Shown here one piece after another: positions 17,473 through 25,894 of a stretch of 62,861 nucleotides of DNA. Within the stretch, counting starts at the first letter, position 1. Each line of letters starts with the position of its first letter. The notes beneath the pieces were generated by a model. It worked only from the letters and a program-made list of their open reading frames with translations, ran no database searches and was not told the DNA's origin. The stretch spans positions 1 to 62,861 of the forward strand of contig NZ_JACHEN010000031.1 of NCBI RefSeq assembly GCF_014205875.1, given 5' to 3'. Source of the stretch: Anaerosolibacter carboniphilus. Its GTDB lineage: Bacteria > Bacillota > Clostridia > Peptostreptococcales > Thermotaleaceae. The position numbers were made by a program, and so were the translations under genes.

Positions 17473-18006
17473 CTATTTTTCTATTCTTGCTATAATATCA
17501 TCTAAACTTTTAACTTCTGCAAATCTGTCCTTAAAGATTCTAAAATTATGATATGTATATATTTCACTTCCAGACAAATCTCCATTATCAAAAGTTGTAT
17601 TGGTTTCCTCTGGCATTATTAAATTATATCCTTTTTCAAAAGCTACTCTGCATGTTGTATCAATACAATACTCCGTTTGCATGCCTACTAATATCAATGT
17701 CTCTATATTTTTCCTAGCAAGGTATTCCTCTAACTCTGTATTTTTAAATGCACTATTATGAGTTTTCCGAATAATTTTTTCTCCTTGCTCAGGATATATT
17801 GAGTTATGAATATCCCATCCATGCGATAAAGGTTCTAAGTAATCTTCTTTTTCACCATCATGTTGTATATAAATAACCTCTATCCCATTCACTCTACATG
17901 CATCTGATAATTCTTTAATGTTGAATAAAATCCGATCTATATTAAATGGTTTTTCATCAACTAATGCATTTTGAACATCTACAATTAACAAAGCAGTGTT
18001 CTCCAT
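17473..18006 (-). CDS. Isochorismatase-family cysteine hydrolase
   Basis: 177 aa with the family triad: Asp10 (LLIVDVQN), Lys81 (IIRKTHNSAF) and nucleophile Cys114 (VGMQTEYCIDTTCR), each in its usual context, plus the non-proline cis-peptide region VGMQT. Members hydrolyse amides such as nicotinamide or isochorismate; the substrate cannot be read from sequence. Ribosome-binding site GGGGGG before ATG. It follows a nitroreductase gene on the same strand, about 58 bp away, and may be cotranscribed with it. Confidence 0.88.
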   Translation of the reverse strand: MENTALLIVDVQNALVDEKPFNIDRILFNIKELSDACRVNGIEVIYIQHDGEKEDYLEPLSHGWDIHNSIYPEQGEKIIRKTHNSAFKNTELEEYLARKNIETLILVGMQTEYCIDTTCRVAFEKGYNLIMPEETNTTFDNGDLSGSEIYTYHNFRIFKDRFAEVKSLDDIIARIEK

Positions 18007-18064
18007 ACTATGCCCCCCTACTTTTTATTCTATCTGATCTACATTTATTTTGTAATCTTGATTT

Positions 18065-18604
18065 TTACCAATTTTCATAGTGAATTATTTGTTCTAGCTT
18101 CTTTCTCGGTCGAGCCTTAGGTGACTCATCTGAATAACCGAGTGTAATGATACCGACTACATATTTGTCAGACGGAATATTCAAGATCGGTCTAATCTTT
18201 TCCTGCGTAAACCAAGCAACCCAACAAGTACCTAATCCACAGTTTTCGGCAGAGAGTATTAAATGTTCTATTGCTATGGATGTATCTCTAATTATCTGTT
18301 TGAGTTCATTTTGCGGGCTATTTTCATCCAGAGAGATTGCTATATCTGCTTCAGTTCTAGAGCGTATGTCTGCAACACAGACTACATAAACCGGTGCAGA
18401 TATCATCCATTTTTGATTGTTCGATACTTCAGCTAGTTTTTGCCTAGTCAAATCAGATTTCACTACAATGAAATGCCAAGGCTGCGTGTTAGAGCCAGAT
18501 GGAGCAAGCCTTGCACTCTCGATAATCTCAATGATTTTTTCATCTTCAACTGGTTTGTCAATATATTTCCGTATACTTCTTCTGGAACTAATTTCTTTGA
18601 GCAT
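18065..18604 (-). CDS. Nitroreductase-family protein
   Basis: 179 aa from ATG 18604, with AAGGAGGAGG upstream; the longer TTG start at 18628 lies over that site. FMN-binding motifs are present: SRRSIRKY near the N-terminus, ARLAPSGSNTQPWHF, and CGLGTCWVAWF, then IITLGYSDESPKARPRK. These FMN enzymes use NAD(P)H to reduce nitro compounds, quinones or flavins. Adjacent genes encode an isochorismatase-like hydrolase and a ferredoxin-type reductase, suggesting a small redox/detoxification group. Confidence 0.88.
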   Translation of the reverse strand: MLKEISSRRSIRKYIDKPVEDEKIIEIIESARLAPSGSNTQPWHFIVVKSDLTRQKLAEVSNNQKWMISAPVYVVCVADIRSRTEADIAISLDENSPQNELKQIIRDTSIAIEHLILSAENCGLGTCWVAWFTQEKIRPILNIPSDKYVVGIITLGYSDESPKARPRKKLEQIIHYENW

Positions 18605-18824
18605 ATTATTAAATTCCTCCTCCTTCAATTAAAGCCACTGATAGTGCATAGTATCATTTTAAAATATAAATATTACTATTACAATTAAGTACTTTTTTGT
18701 ATTATAGTATCCAAAAAGATACCTTGAAATTTCTGAAAAAATACTTTAGATAATAAAAAGGCAATTTCATATGATGATTTGCATTCCAGACGCTTTCAAA
18801 ATATAAGAAAATATGTTCAGCAAT

Positions 18825-19526
18825 CTAGATTACTTTGTTAGATGATTTAACATATTTTTTAGTCCACGGGCAGACTTCTATACACTTACCACATATAGTG
18901 GAATCGATACCTATCCTAGCAGCTTTTTGCCTTGCAGTTTTACGGCATTCACTTGCATTAAAAAACTCATCTCTATGCTTGCTTATACTCCAATTCTCTC
19001 CACTTGACGCATTTCCTGGACAAGATATGACGCACTGATTACAATTGCCACATCTAGCCTCATTAATTGGAACTCCAACTTCTAGATGAGCATCCGTCAA
19101 AACTGTAGTTATTCTTACAGCAGAACCAAACTCTGGTGTCACGAGAAGTGCACACTTTCCGATCCATCCAAGTCCTGCTCGAGTAGCAACAGTTTTATGA
19201 GGTAAATCTGTGCTATATGTAGAATCCGCAACAACTTCTGTTGCAGTTCTAAAAATCGCTTTATGTCCAGCATTCTCTAGGAAATTTCCTGCTTTTAAAG
19301 CCAATGTGTCTAAAAGATTATTTACTCGTTTGTACTCTTCAAAATATTCGTAGGTTGGACCATTTTCAATCCCTGTAATTATTAGAGGATTTAATCCAAT
19401 TCCGATTGAAATTCCATATTCCATACCTTTTCTACAATTCGAAGATAGTTGTCTCAAGTCTGCAAAACCAATTAAAGAAGCTCCTAAATCAACTAACATT
19501 CTTCTTAATTCAAGAGATAGTTCCAT
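18825..19526 (-). CDS. QueG-like double [4Fe-4S] protein
   Basis: 233 aa from ATG 19526, with GGAGG 7 nt upstream. The C-terminal part has two 4Fe-4S clusters: CGNCNQCVISCP and CGKCIEVCPW. The central segment THRAGLGWIGK-like (TVATRAGLGWIGKCALLVTPEFGS) is the hallmark of the epoxyqueuosine-reductase/COG1600 family. It is shorter than QueG (about 340 aa) and lacks the C-terminal HEAT-like region, so it is a QueG-related reductase rather than QueG itself. Substrate unknown. Confidence 0.8.
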   Translation of the reverse strand: MELSLELRRMLVDLGASLIGFADLRQLSSNCRKGMEYGISIGIGLNPLIITGIENGPTYEYFEEYKRVNNLLDTLALKAGNFLENAGHKAIFRTATEVVADSTYSTDLPHKTVATRAGLGWIGKCALLVTPEFGSAVRITTVLTDAHLEVGVPINEARCGNCNQCVISCPGNASSGENWSISKHRDEFFNASECRKTARQKAARIGIDSTICGKCIEVCPWTKKYVKSSNKVI

Positions 19527-19954
19527 AATAATACCTCCTGCTATGGATCTTTTTTTGCACTGTGGCATTTTTATTCAGTACATAGACTCCAAAATTTTCT
19601 ACTCATCTATATTTTAGCTTGTCAATTACAGAAAGATTGTAATATTTTGTCATTGAAAATAAAAAATAGTGCCTTAAGCATTGAGTTATTGATGTCAAAT
19701 TTCTTTTAAGTATTACAGTAAGTATGGAATTTATTATATAAATACAGGTACCCGTTTATATCAATTAGGAATCATCCAATAAAGTCTACTTTTTTAAAGG
19801 ACATTTATAGGTAGCATCGAAATAATAAATCATCAAGTTTTAAGTAGCAATTATAGAAAAATACGAAATACTTAAATTTAGAGAAATGAGCAAAAAATAA
19901 AAAACTACTCTATGATATTTCGTATAGATATTACAACAAAAGAAAGGGATCAAA
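19527..19954. other. Intergenic with repeat segment A
   Basis: About 430 bp without a gene. 19611-19700 is roughly 70% identical to 35401-35492 (shared ACAGAAA, ATTGT, AAAATAGTGC). The rest is AT-rich and should contain the ridA-like promoter. Confidence 0.55.
19611..19700. repeat. Dispersed repeat, segment A (copy 1)
   Basis: Matches 35401-35492. In the other copy segment A runs directly into segment B; here the RidA-like gene and a mobile-element-like end lie between A (19611-19700) and B (20471-20547). Confidence 0.6.
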
Positions 19955-20368
19955 ATGAATAAGAAAATATCATTAATTCGCTCAACAAATCTAGCTTCCG
20001 TTGATTATGCTTACGCTGCTCAAGTACCTCCGGGTATGGATTTACTATTCCTAGCAGGAGCATGTCCTCTTAATAAAGATGGAGAAGTGTCTGCCCTAGA
20101 TAATTATGATCTTCAAGCAAAACTTTGTATGGAGAATTTGAAAGTTGTATTGAAGGAGTGCGGTGCCTCACTTGAAAACGTCGTATATACCAGGGTTCTT
20201 GTAGCATCTCAAAATCGATCAGACTTGGTAACTGCATGGAGAGCAATAAGAACAGAGTTTGGTGAACATGATGTCCCAAGCACCTTATCTGGAGTTACAG
20301 TATTAGGATATACAAATCAATTGGTGGAAATCGAAGCTGTTGCCGCCATAGAAAACCTTACAAAATGA
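19955..20368 (+). CDS. RidA/YjgF-family protein
   Basis: 137 aa, one RidA domain. Recognisable elements: PPGMDLLFLAGACPLNKDG near the N-terminus, ENLKVVLKECGASLENVVYTRVLV in the middle, and a VPSTLSGVTVLGY ... VEIEAVAAI end. RidA deaminates reactive enamines/imines; the catalytic Arg of true RidA (often in ...PARxxV...) is replaced here by STLSGV, so it may be a non-deaminating subgroup. RBS AAAGGG. Flanked by repeat segments A and B, which suggests it arrived as an insertion. Confidence 0.85.
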   Translation: MNKKISLIRSTNLASVDYAYAAQVPPGMDLLFLAGACPLNKDGEVSALDNYDLQAKLCMENLKVVLKECGASLENVVYTRVLVASQNRSDLVTAWRAIRTEFGEHDVPSTLSGVTVLGYTNQLVEIEAVAAIENLTK

Positions 20369-20380
20369 GCATAAAATACG

Positions 20381-20460
20381 AGGAGTATAAATAATTCTGT
20401 GGGTTTGTATTGGAAGGATCTCTCATCTGGCAGAATAGATTTATTCTGTTTAAAAATTAA
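20381..20460. repeat. Mobile-element end-like repeat (copy 1)
   Basis: TAAATAATTCTGTGGGTTTG, then ATTGGAAGGATCT and AGAATAGAT recur at 56825-56885. Both copies follow a plus-strand stop codon. It looks like the terminal region of an insertion sequence, but no transposase is attached. Confidence 0.6.
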
Positions 20461-20470
20461 GACAAAACAT

Positions 20471-20547
20471 AAAAAAACTCCTATCTGCCAGTAGTACTTT
20501 CAATGCCAAATAGGAGTTTTTTTTACTCTTCCACAAATTATTTTACA
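20471..20547. repeat. Dispersed repeat, segment B (copy 1), contains terminator
   Basis: AAAAAACTCCTAT ... ATAGGAGTTTTTTTT forms a terminator; the following ACTC..CCACAAATTATTTTAC matches 35490-35562. Confidence 0.65.
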
Positions 20548-20568
20548 GTCTCATGTATTGTTCATGAA

Positions 20569-21132
20569 CTATAAATCTGATTTTAAAAATGAATACAAAT
20601 CTAAATCAATAACACCATTTCCTTTCCAAACTGCCCCTTGTCTTATTGTTCCTTCTTTTGTAAATTTATTTCTTTCTAACACATTTTTTGACTTGATATT
20701 ATTAGGCATAACAAAGGCTTGCACTCTATTTATTCCGATAGTATTTAACAAATAATCACGTAATGCTTCTACTGTTTTAGTAGCAAAACCATGTCCCCAA
20801 TAATCTTCGTTTAAAGTGTATCCAATCGTAGCCATGTTCACTTTTGTGTCAAAATCAAATATTTCAGCAATCCCAATAATCCTTTTCAAATCTTCATTCA
20901 GACAAATTCCAAGAAATATGGTTTTCTTTTTGCCAAAATCTCTTTCAAAATGAGAAATCATATTTTCAACAGTAGACTTATTCCTTTTTACTTCTCCTGG
21001 TCTATATTTGAATAAGTTTTCGTTACTATATATTGAGTAAAGCTCATCTAAATCAGATTTTTCTATTTTTCTAAGAGTAATTTCACTTGTCTGAACGAAT
21101 GGAAATTTTGAAAATAAAATTAGCTGGTCCAT
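20569..21132 (-). CDS. GNAT acetyltransferase (RimJ/RimL type)
   Basis: 187 aa. N-terminal SEITLRKIEKSDLDELYSIY, central IGYTLNEDYWGHGFATKTV containing the acetyl-CoA pyrophosphate-binding loop, and VMPNNIKSKNVLERNKFTKEG near the end are standard for the RimJ/RimL/SpeG-like group. They acetylate N-terminal or small-molecule amines; the substrate is not predictable. Ribosome-binding site AAGGAGG. One of six GNAT genes in the window. Confidence 0.88.
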   Translation of the reverse strand: MDQLILFSKFPFVQTSEITLRKIEKSDLDELYSIYSNENLFKYRPGEVKRNKSTVENMISHFERDFGKKKTIFLGICLNEDLKRIIGIAEIFDFDTKVNMATIGYTLNEDYWGHGFATKTVEALRDYLLNTIGINRVQAFVMPNNIKSKNVLERNKFTKEGTIRQGAVWKGNGVIDLDLYSFLKSDL

Positions 21133-21302
21133 AAGTTTCCTCCTTCTACATAATAATGTTAGATTCGTAATATATAACTAATTCACAATTGGATTTAGAT
21201 CAATAACCTAGACACAAAATAGTTACATTTTATAGCTAATTCAATTATCCCCTAATATGTCTAGACATGATATATATCTTTCAAACTAAGCATATCCTAT
21301 CC

Positions 21303-21560
21303 TCATATAATGTATGGTGCATAATCCTTATCATATGATAACTTTGCTTCCTCATATGTTGGAATATTTAATAATTCAACGTTTAAAACGTCCTCATGTA
21401 AAAATTCATTAACAAATATTTTCACACACTTTTTAATCTCATTCATATCACAACGGTCTGATAGTTTAGACCACATTTCAATATATTTTACTTTAGCACC
21501 ATATTCTGGCGTTGTTGAACTATGGCTTCCGCGTCTCTTTGGAATAAGAAGCTGTTATTT
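21303..21560 (-). pseudogene. C-terminal gene fragment, unrecognised
   Basis: A frame of about 85 codons with no start reads LLIPKRRGSHSSTTPEYGAK, then a region rich in charged residues (MWSKLSDRCDMNEIKKCV) and ends KDYAPYII at TGA 21303. Codon use and amino-acid texture look coding. Upstream an in-frame TAA precedes it. It is probably the tail of a truncated gene; the family was not recognised. Confidence 0.45.
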
Positions 21561-21584
21561 CCGAATGTCAATTTCAATACAGCA

Positions 21585-21690
21585 CTAAAACATTCAGTTC
21601 GCTGTAGCTGGCCTTACTCACTGTGTTCTAGGACACATTTTGAACTCTCTTTTGATTCTCGAAATCATAGCTGACAAAATATTTTCCTTT
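21585..21690 (-). pseudogene. Remnant of WYL-like mini-protein
   Basis: GGAAAATATTTTGTCAGCTATGATT (minus strand, about 21638-21663) encodes KENILSAMI in one frame, identical to residues near the end of the intact gene at 40823-41050, followed by SRIKREFKMCPRTQ and a stop. The upstream part is frameshifted. It shows a second, decayed copy of that gene family in the window. Confidence 0.55.
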
Positions 21691-21753
21691 AAACATTTTC
21701 AATAAACGGCATATTACTCGTATAAAGCGCTCAGTTAGGGAGTATACCTCTAC

Positions 21754-22176
21754 TTATTCTATAAAGTCTTTCTTTTGCATTATTTCAGCATTTTGAAATA
21801 ATGCCATTCCTGTTTTCATTTTTTTAAAATTCAACTTTTCGTAGAATACCTCTTTGCCAGGTGAAGCATATAATATGAAGTTGCAATTTGGAAGATGTTT
21901 TAAAATATTGTTCACGATAATCTTTCCTATTCCTTTTCCTTGATATTCTGGTAATACTGCTACGTCATAAATTGCAGCTTGGTATACTCCATCTGAAATT
22001 GCACGACCAAAGCCAATTAATATTCCATTGTCAAAAACAAACACTACTGTATGGCTATTTTCAAAAGCCTTTTTATGTATTTTAGCATCATAATATGCCA
22101 TTCCAACTTTTTTTAAAGTTTCAGATACATAGCTCCAATCAATATTTAAACAATTATTCTTAATCTCTATATTCAT
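21754..22176 (-). CDS. GNAT acetyltransferase
   Basis: 140 aa from ATG 22176, which follows GAGGAGG; the open frame continues left but upstream codons are unsupported. Acetyl-CoA site AVLPEYQGKGIGKIIV is intact, followed by ILYASPGKEVFYEKLNFKKMKTGM, typical of the short YitI/GNA-like GNATs. Substrate unknown. Confidence 0.88.
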   Translation of the reverse strand: MNIEIKNNCLNIDWSYVSETLKKVGMAYYDAKIHKKAFENSHTVVFVFDNGILIGFGRAISDGVYQAAIYDVAVLPEYQGKGIGKIIVNNILKHLPNCNFILYASPGKEVFYEKLNFKKMKTGMALFQNAEIMQKKDFIE

Positions 22177-22798
22177 TATTTTCCTCCTCAAAATACCAGT
22201 AAACACAATTTTTCTCAATAATTCTTCTAAAAAGATAATTAATAGAAATAATACAATAATCCTACTGCAAAAATACATTTCGCACAATAGAAATAGATAA
22301 CCAAAGTCCATATACTTTGCAGATCATACGTTTTAAAAACCACAATAAATTTCACTTAATTTCTATTTAACGAAAAAATGTTGAATATTTATTGTACTAT
22401 CATCAGGAGCATGTCTAACTATTCCAATGGTGTAATGAACAAGAAAAAGTGAGCTCAAGCCCACTTGAGATACATGAGATAGATTCTATTTTACCTCTAT
22501 TTTCTATTCCTTATTGGTTTCAAATTTCCTCTATCTCCCATATTAAAGCATAGATTATAGCATATGAAAAATTTATAATATCGTGTCGATTTTATAGGAA
22601 ACCTAAATCATTTTATCAACAATAAATCAAAATTCCAAATTTAATTCAGAATAATGAAAAGAAAAAAGCCTTATATATCGAGAGTATATTCCAATATATA
22701 TAAGACTCTGTATTAGATTCTCATAGTTATGATATTAACATATCCTGATGTTGCCTTATCGCCACATGTACATCCTATAAAACTCAAATACATGAATT
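22177..22798. other. Intergenic region
   Basis: About 620 bp, AT-rich. A hairpin CTTATATAT/ATATATATAAG lies at 22669-22704. No gene with a ribosome-binding site was found on either strand. Confidence 0.5.
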
Positions 22799-23080
22799 TT
22801 ATATCTTTCTCAACTTATAAATCAACCAAGCACCATAAACAGAGCTTCCAATGCATACCAAACCAAATCCTATGGAATATAAAGAGTATTCTAATCCTAC
22901 CTCCCCACCTACTAAATTCGCTTTATATCCAAAAAATTCTTTAATAACTATTAATACTATAGATGGAATAAACACCTTAAACCACCCATATTTATATTTT
23001 GATTTTATTAGCCTATCCTGGATCGCTAATGTGCCTATGAGTAGTATGAGAAATGATAAAATAATAATAAGACCGTGCAC
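22799..23080 (-). CDS. Small membrane protein, three helices
   Basis: 93 aa starting at GTG 23080 behind GGAGGG. Three hydrophobic segments: about residues 3-20, 34-48 and 66-88. No family recognised. It lies just downstream of a prophage-like fragment on the same strand. Confidence 0.6.
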   Translation of the reverse strand: MHGLIIILSFLILLIGTLAIQDRLIKSKYKYGWFKVFIPSIVLIVIKEFFGYKANLVGGEVGLEYSLYSIGFGLVCIGSSVYGAWLIYKLRKI

Positions 23081-23159
23081 ACTATTCCCTCCAAAATACG
23101 TTTGTCTATATATTTCGATTTTTGTGGAAAAACCCCTCTTATTTTGCCTGAAAAAGAAA

Positions 23160-23186
23160 AAGTAGGGACCTAAGTCCCTAGAAAAA
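23160..23186 (-). terminator. Terminator, phage-tail type
   Basis: TAGGGAC/GTCCCTA with loop CTAA, followed on the minus strand by a T-run. The same architecture with compensating base changes (CAGGAGC/GCTCCTG) follows the related gene at 46361. Confidence 0.75.
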
Positions 23187-23187
23187 G

Positions 23188-23409
23188 TTATTCTGCGTCG
23201 TATTCATTTACTTCAAAAGATGCTATTTTATCAGATGCTAACATACCCGCTAAACCTAAAATAGGAAGGCCACTTAAGAAGGCTGTTATTGCTTCGGCAC
23301 TAAAAACTGGAAGCATGTTCACTGCTCCTTTTTTCATTGCTTCCGTCAACAGTCCACCGGTTCCAACTTGCCCAGGTAATGTTGGAGTAGGAGCACCAGG
23401 TCCTGGCAT
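23188..23409 (-). CDS. Phage-derived small protein with shared C-terminal tail
   Basis: 73 aa. N-terminus Pro/Gly-rich (MPGPGAPTPTLPGQVG), a hydrophobic middle (FLSGLPILGLAGML), and the ending DKIASFEVNEYDAE, identical to the C-terminus of the Fn3 protein at 46361-46942. DNA and terminator after it are also homologous. It appears to be a second relic of the same prophage structural region, its middle replaced or unrelated. Confidence 0.6.
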   Translation of the reverse strand: MPGPGAPTPTLPGQVGTGGLLTEAMKKGAVNMLPVFSAEAITAFLSGLPILGLAGMLASDKIASFEVNEYDAE

Positions 23410-23417
23410 TGCCTAAC

Positions 23418-23522
23418 TCAATATAGTAATTTATAAATGTCTTCTGTTTTGGCGTTAGTTCCATATACCTCATTCATTCCTTCTATCAATTTTAAAGTCA
23501 CACCCATCATCCACCAGAACAT
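23418..23522 (-). CDS. 34-aa ORF upstream of phage-tail-like gene
   Basis: MFWWMMGVTLKLIEGMNEVY ... IYKLLY, ending 8 nt before the next start. The size, aromatic start and position next to a phage structural relic recall XkdX-like mini-proteins. No clear ribosome-binding site. Confidence 0.4.
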   Translation of the reverse strand: MFWWMMGVTLKLIEGMNEVYGTNAKTEDIYKLLY

Positions 23523-23564
23523 ATACTATATTATCATTCAATAAAATGCTAAGGAGGTCTAACG

Positions 23565-23669
23565 ATGAAATGGCTATCTATGAGAGGTTATTTTGTAACG
23601 GCTCTTTTGATTATATATTCTGTTCCACCAGAATTTATAATTGTTACCCTTTACGAGATTTTGGGTTGA
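23565..23669 (+). CDS. Possible 34-aa membrane peptide
   Basis: ATG follows AAGGAGGTCTAACG. The product (MKWLSMRGYFVTALLIIYSV...) has one hydrophobic stretch. No family recognised; the strong ribosome-binding site is the main support. Confidence 0.4.
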   Translation: MKWLSMRGYFVTALLIIYSVPPEFIIVTLYEILG

Positions 23670-23837
23670 TTCCCAGATCTTTCATAGATAAATATTATAC
23701 ATTAACACTTTAAAAACACACTAATTATACTTAGTGCGTTATCTCATTATTGAAATCTCAACGTTTTCCTTATATGAATATTATAAAAGCAGCCGGAAAA
23801 AGAAAGTATTATCTCGTGATCCCAACTGCTATCTATT

Positions 23838-24215
23838 TTACTTCAAAACATACGAAGCTAATACGGACTGTAGCTCATATATGTTAAGGCTTTTGTTAAA
23901 CTGTTTTTGAATCGGTAACTGAGTTCCAGATATCCAAATCTTTAGCTCCGCATCTAAATCAAAGTTACCTGCTGTCTCAATACTAAAATGCGTTATACTT
24001 CTGTAAGGTATTGAATGATACTCACTTTTCTTTCCTGTTAACCCTTGTCTATCTACTAATATTAATCTTTTATTTGTGAAGATAAACATATCTCTAACTA
24101 GCTTGTAAGCTTTTTCAATGTTCTCATTGTCAGCTAAAATCTGTAAGAACTCCTTTTGAACCTCAGATATATTTACTTCTGATGCATTTCCCATCAAACC
24201 ACTTAGTAAGCTCAT
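23838..24215 (-). CDS. Bacterial PH-domain protein
   Basis: 125 aa matching the single bacterial pleckstrin-homology fold: MFIFTNKRLILVDRQGLTGKKSEYHSIPYRSITHFSIETAG, then a strand pair and the C-terminal helix NIYELQSVLASYVL. These short cytosolic proteins are common in Firmicutes with unknown ligands. Ribosome-binding site GGAGGG. Confidence 0.85.
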   Translation of the reverse strand: MSLLSGLMGNASEVNISEVQKEFLQILADNENIEKAYKLVRDMFIFTNKRLILVDRQGLTGKKSEYHSIPYRSITHFSIETAGNFDLDAELKIWISGTQLPIQKQFNKSLNIYELQSVLASYVLK

Positions 24216-24337
24216 AGTTAATCCCTCCTCTCCTTCTATTGATATTCTTTATAGCAGAAAAGTATCCTTCAAATTTTGATAGCAATTTTCGATAAGGCTA
24301 ATATAAAAAACAGTACTCATTTCTGAGTACCCTAGTT

Positions 24338-24535
24338 CTAAACTGAAATATCTATATTGCCACCTTTATTTGGAGTTACTGAATTTTCCATCATGCTTCT
24401 GCTTGCATTCTGCATAGCTTCAACCAACATACTTACAGCTGTGGCATCCTGGTTCATAGCTTTTTGTAGAATAGACATATTCAAAGCTTGTTTAATACTG
24501 TATGTGTTCTGTGCTGCATAACCACTTATATTCAT
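24338..24535 (-). CDS. YjfB-family putative motility protein
   Basis: 65 aa matching the YjfB family: N-terminal NISGYAAQNTYSIKQALNMSILQKAMNQDATAV then a helical MLVEAMQNASR. Alanine/Gln/Met-rich helical protein often found in flagellated Firmicutes; its role is unproven. RBS AGGAGGTG. Confidence 0.75.
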   Translation of the reverse strand: MNISGYAAQNTYSIKQALNMSILQKAMNQDATAVSMLVEAMQNASRSMMENSVTPNKGGNIDISV

Positions 24536-24631
24536 GACAACACCTCCTGATTATGTTATTAGTGCTATCATTCTACAACGATCTACAAATACCTCTAATA
24601 AAATTCCCATTTTTAAAAACTAGTACTTTTA

Positions 24632-24668
24632 TACTACAATATCATCATGTCACATAGGATCTAGGGTT
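24632..24668 (-). pseudogene. 3'-end fragment of ArpU-like phage regulator (copy 4)
   Basis: CTACAATATCATCATGTCACATAGGATCTAGG matches the end of the intact gene at 50796-50825 (CTACGATATCATCTTATCACATAGCATCCAGG), same strand. Only about 35 bp survive, immediately 3' of the beta-lactamase gene. Confidence 0.6.
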
Positions 24669-24700
24669 AACTTGCTTATTATTGTGCAATTCATTAATTG

Positions 24701-25570
24701 CTAAAGAATATTCTTATCCGTTAATATGTTAATAGTTATCTCTTTTGCCTTCACTCCTGCTGCATTATTTTCTGCTTCAATGTTTGTCGCAAAGAAATAT
24801 ACATTATCATCATTTTCAACACAACCTACATACCAGCCATTTATGCCTTTACCAGCTTTCTCACCTGAGCCTGTTTTAGCTGATAATATAACACCATTTT
24901 CTTCTGAATTAATTATTATTTTCTTTACTATATCTACGCTTCGTTTTGAAAAAGGCAACTGATAATCATATAATTTTCTTAGCATGTCAACTTGCTCTAC
25001 TGGAGAGACCTCTAATGACGATTGCAACCAAAACTTATCTATGCCTGCTGATATGTCTCTGTTACCATAATTCATTTCATCTAAATGAGACTGCATTCTT
25101 TCTGAACCTACATTTCGGGCTAGTTCTTGGAAATACCATACAGCAGAATATTTTACAGCAGACGCTAGAGTATGATCTCTATTCCATTCTTCAATAGAAC
25201 GTTTTTTGCCATCCCATTTATATACCGAGTTCTCATCTTGAACCACACCTGTATCTAACCCAATAAGCGAGTTTACAATCTTGAATGTGGAACAAGGTGG
25301 AACTCTCTTTTTACTCTTAGGTTCATTGTAGATTATGTACTCGCCTAATTTTTTGTCAAATAAAACAAAGGTTCCATCATATCCGGTAAAATATTGACTT
25401 AAATCTTCCACTTTAATATTCTCCACTGCAGTATCATTCACTGTAGGAGTAGGCTCTGAAGATTCTATTGTTGCAATTGGAGATTCTTCTTTTAAACTAA
25501 TACTACATGCTACTGCTAATATAAGAACTAATATAAACACCATAGCTAATGCTTTTCTCAATTTAAACAA
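24701..25570 (-). CDS. Class D (OXA-type) beta-lactamase, lipoprotein
   Basis: 289 aa. Signal peptide with lipobox LAVAC, so lipid-anchored at Cys22. Active-site serine motif STFK (94-97), SAV (142-144, the SxV motif), YGN (168-170), FWL (Trp181) and KTG (232-234) are all present in order and spacing of class D enzymes. Ser94 acylates and the carboxylated Lys97 hydrolyses beta-lactams. Similar domains occur in BlaR sensors, but the lipobox and short length indicate an enzyme. It sits among fragments of a phage regulator. Confidence 0.93.
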   Translation of the reverse strand: MFKLRKALAMVFILVLILAVACSISLKEESPIATIESSEPTPTVNDTAVENIKVEDLSQYFTGYDGTFVLFDKKLGEYIIYNEPKSKKRVPPCSTFKIVNSLIGLDTGVVQDENSVYKWDGKKRSIEEWNRDHTLASAVKYSAVWYFQELARNVGSERMQSHLDEMNYGNRDISAGIDKFWLQSSLEVSPVEQVDMLRKLYDYQLPFSKRSVDIVKKIIINSEENGVILSAKTGSGEKAGKGINGWYVGCVENDDNVYFFATNIEAENNAAGVKAKEITINILTDKNIL

Positions 25571-25894
25571 TCCCTTCAGAAAAGATTTGTATTTTCTTAT
25601 AGTCCTAAATACAAATCTATCATATCATAAATTACATTTATTTCCAAACGTTTTCTGCTAATATTCCTTTCGTAATGAATGAGTATCAATCATGCTTCTT
25701 TTCTACAATACCATCCTATCACATAGCATCTAGAAATCTGTGCTCGATAAGTACTTTATTCCCATACAGTGTAAAGACTACTTTTAATATAGTTTTAAAT
25801 AAATATGAAGTATCATTAATACTCAGTTCATATCATTCTTGGAATGAAGCTTGGTATGAAAAAAGAGCCAATGGCTCTTTTTATCTTCGGAAGA
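25571..25894. other. Intergenic with regulator fragment (copy 3)
   Basis: 25697-25790 is a third decayed copy of the phage-regulator 3' end (CACATAGCATCTAG then CGATAAGTACTTTATTCCCATA). The remainder is AT-rich without a gene. Confidence 0.55.
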
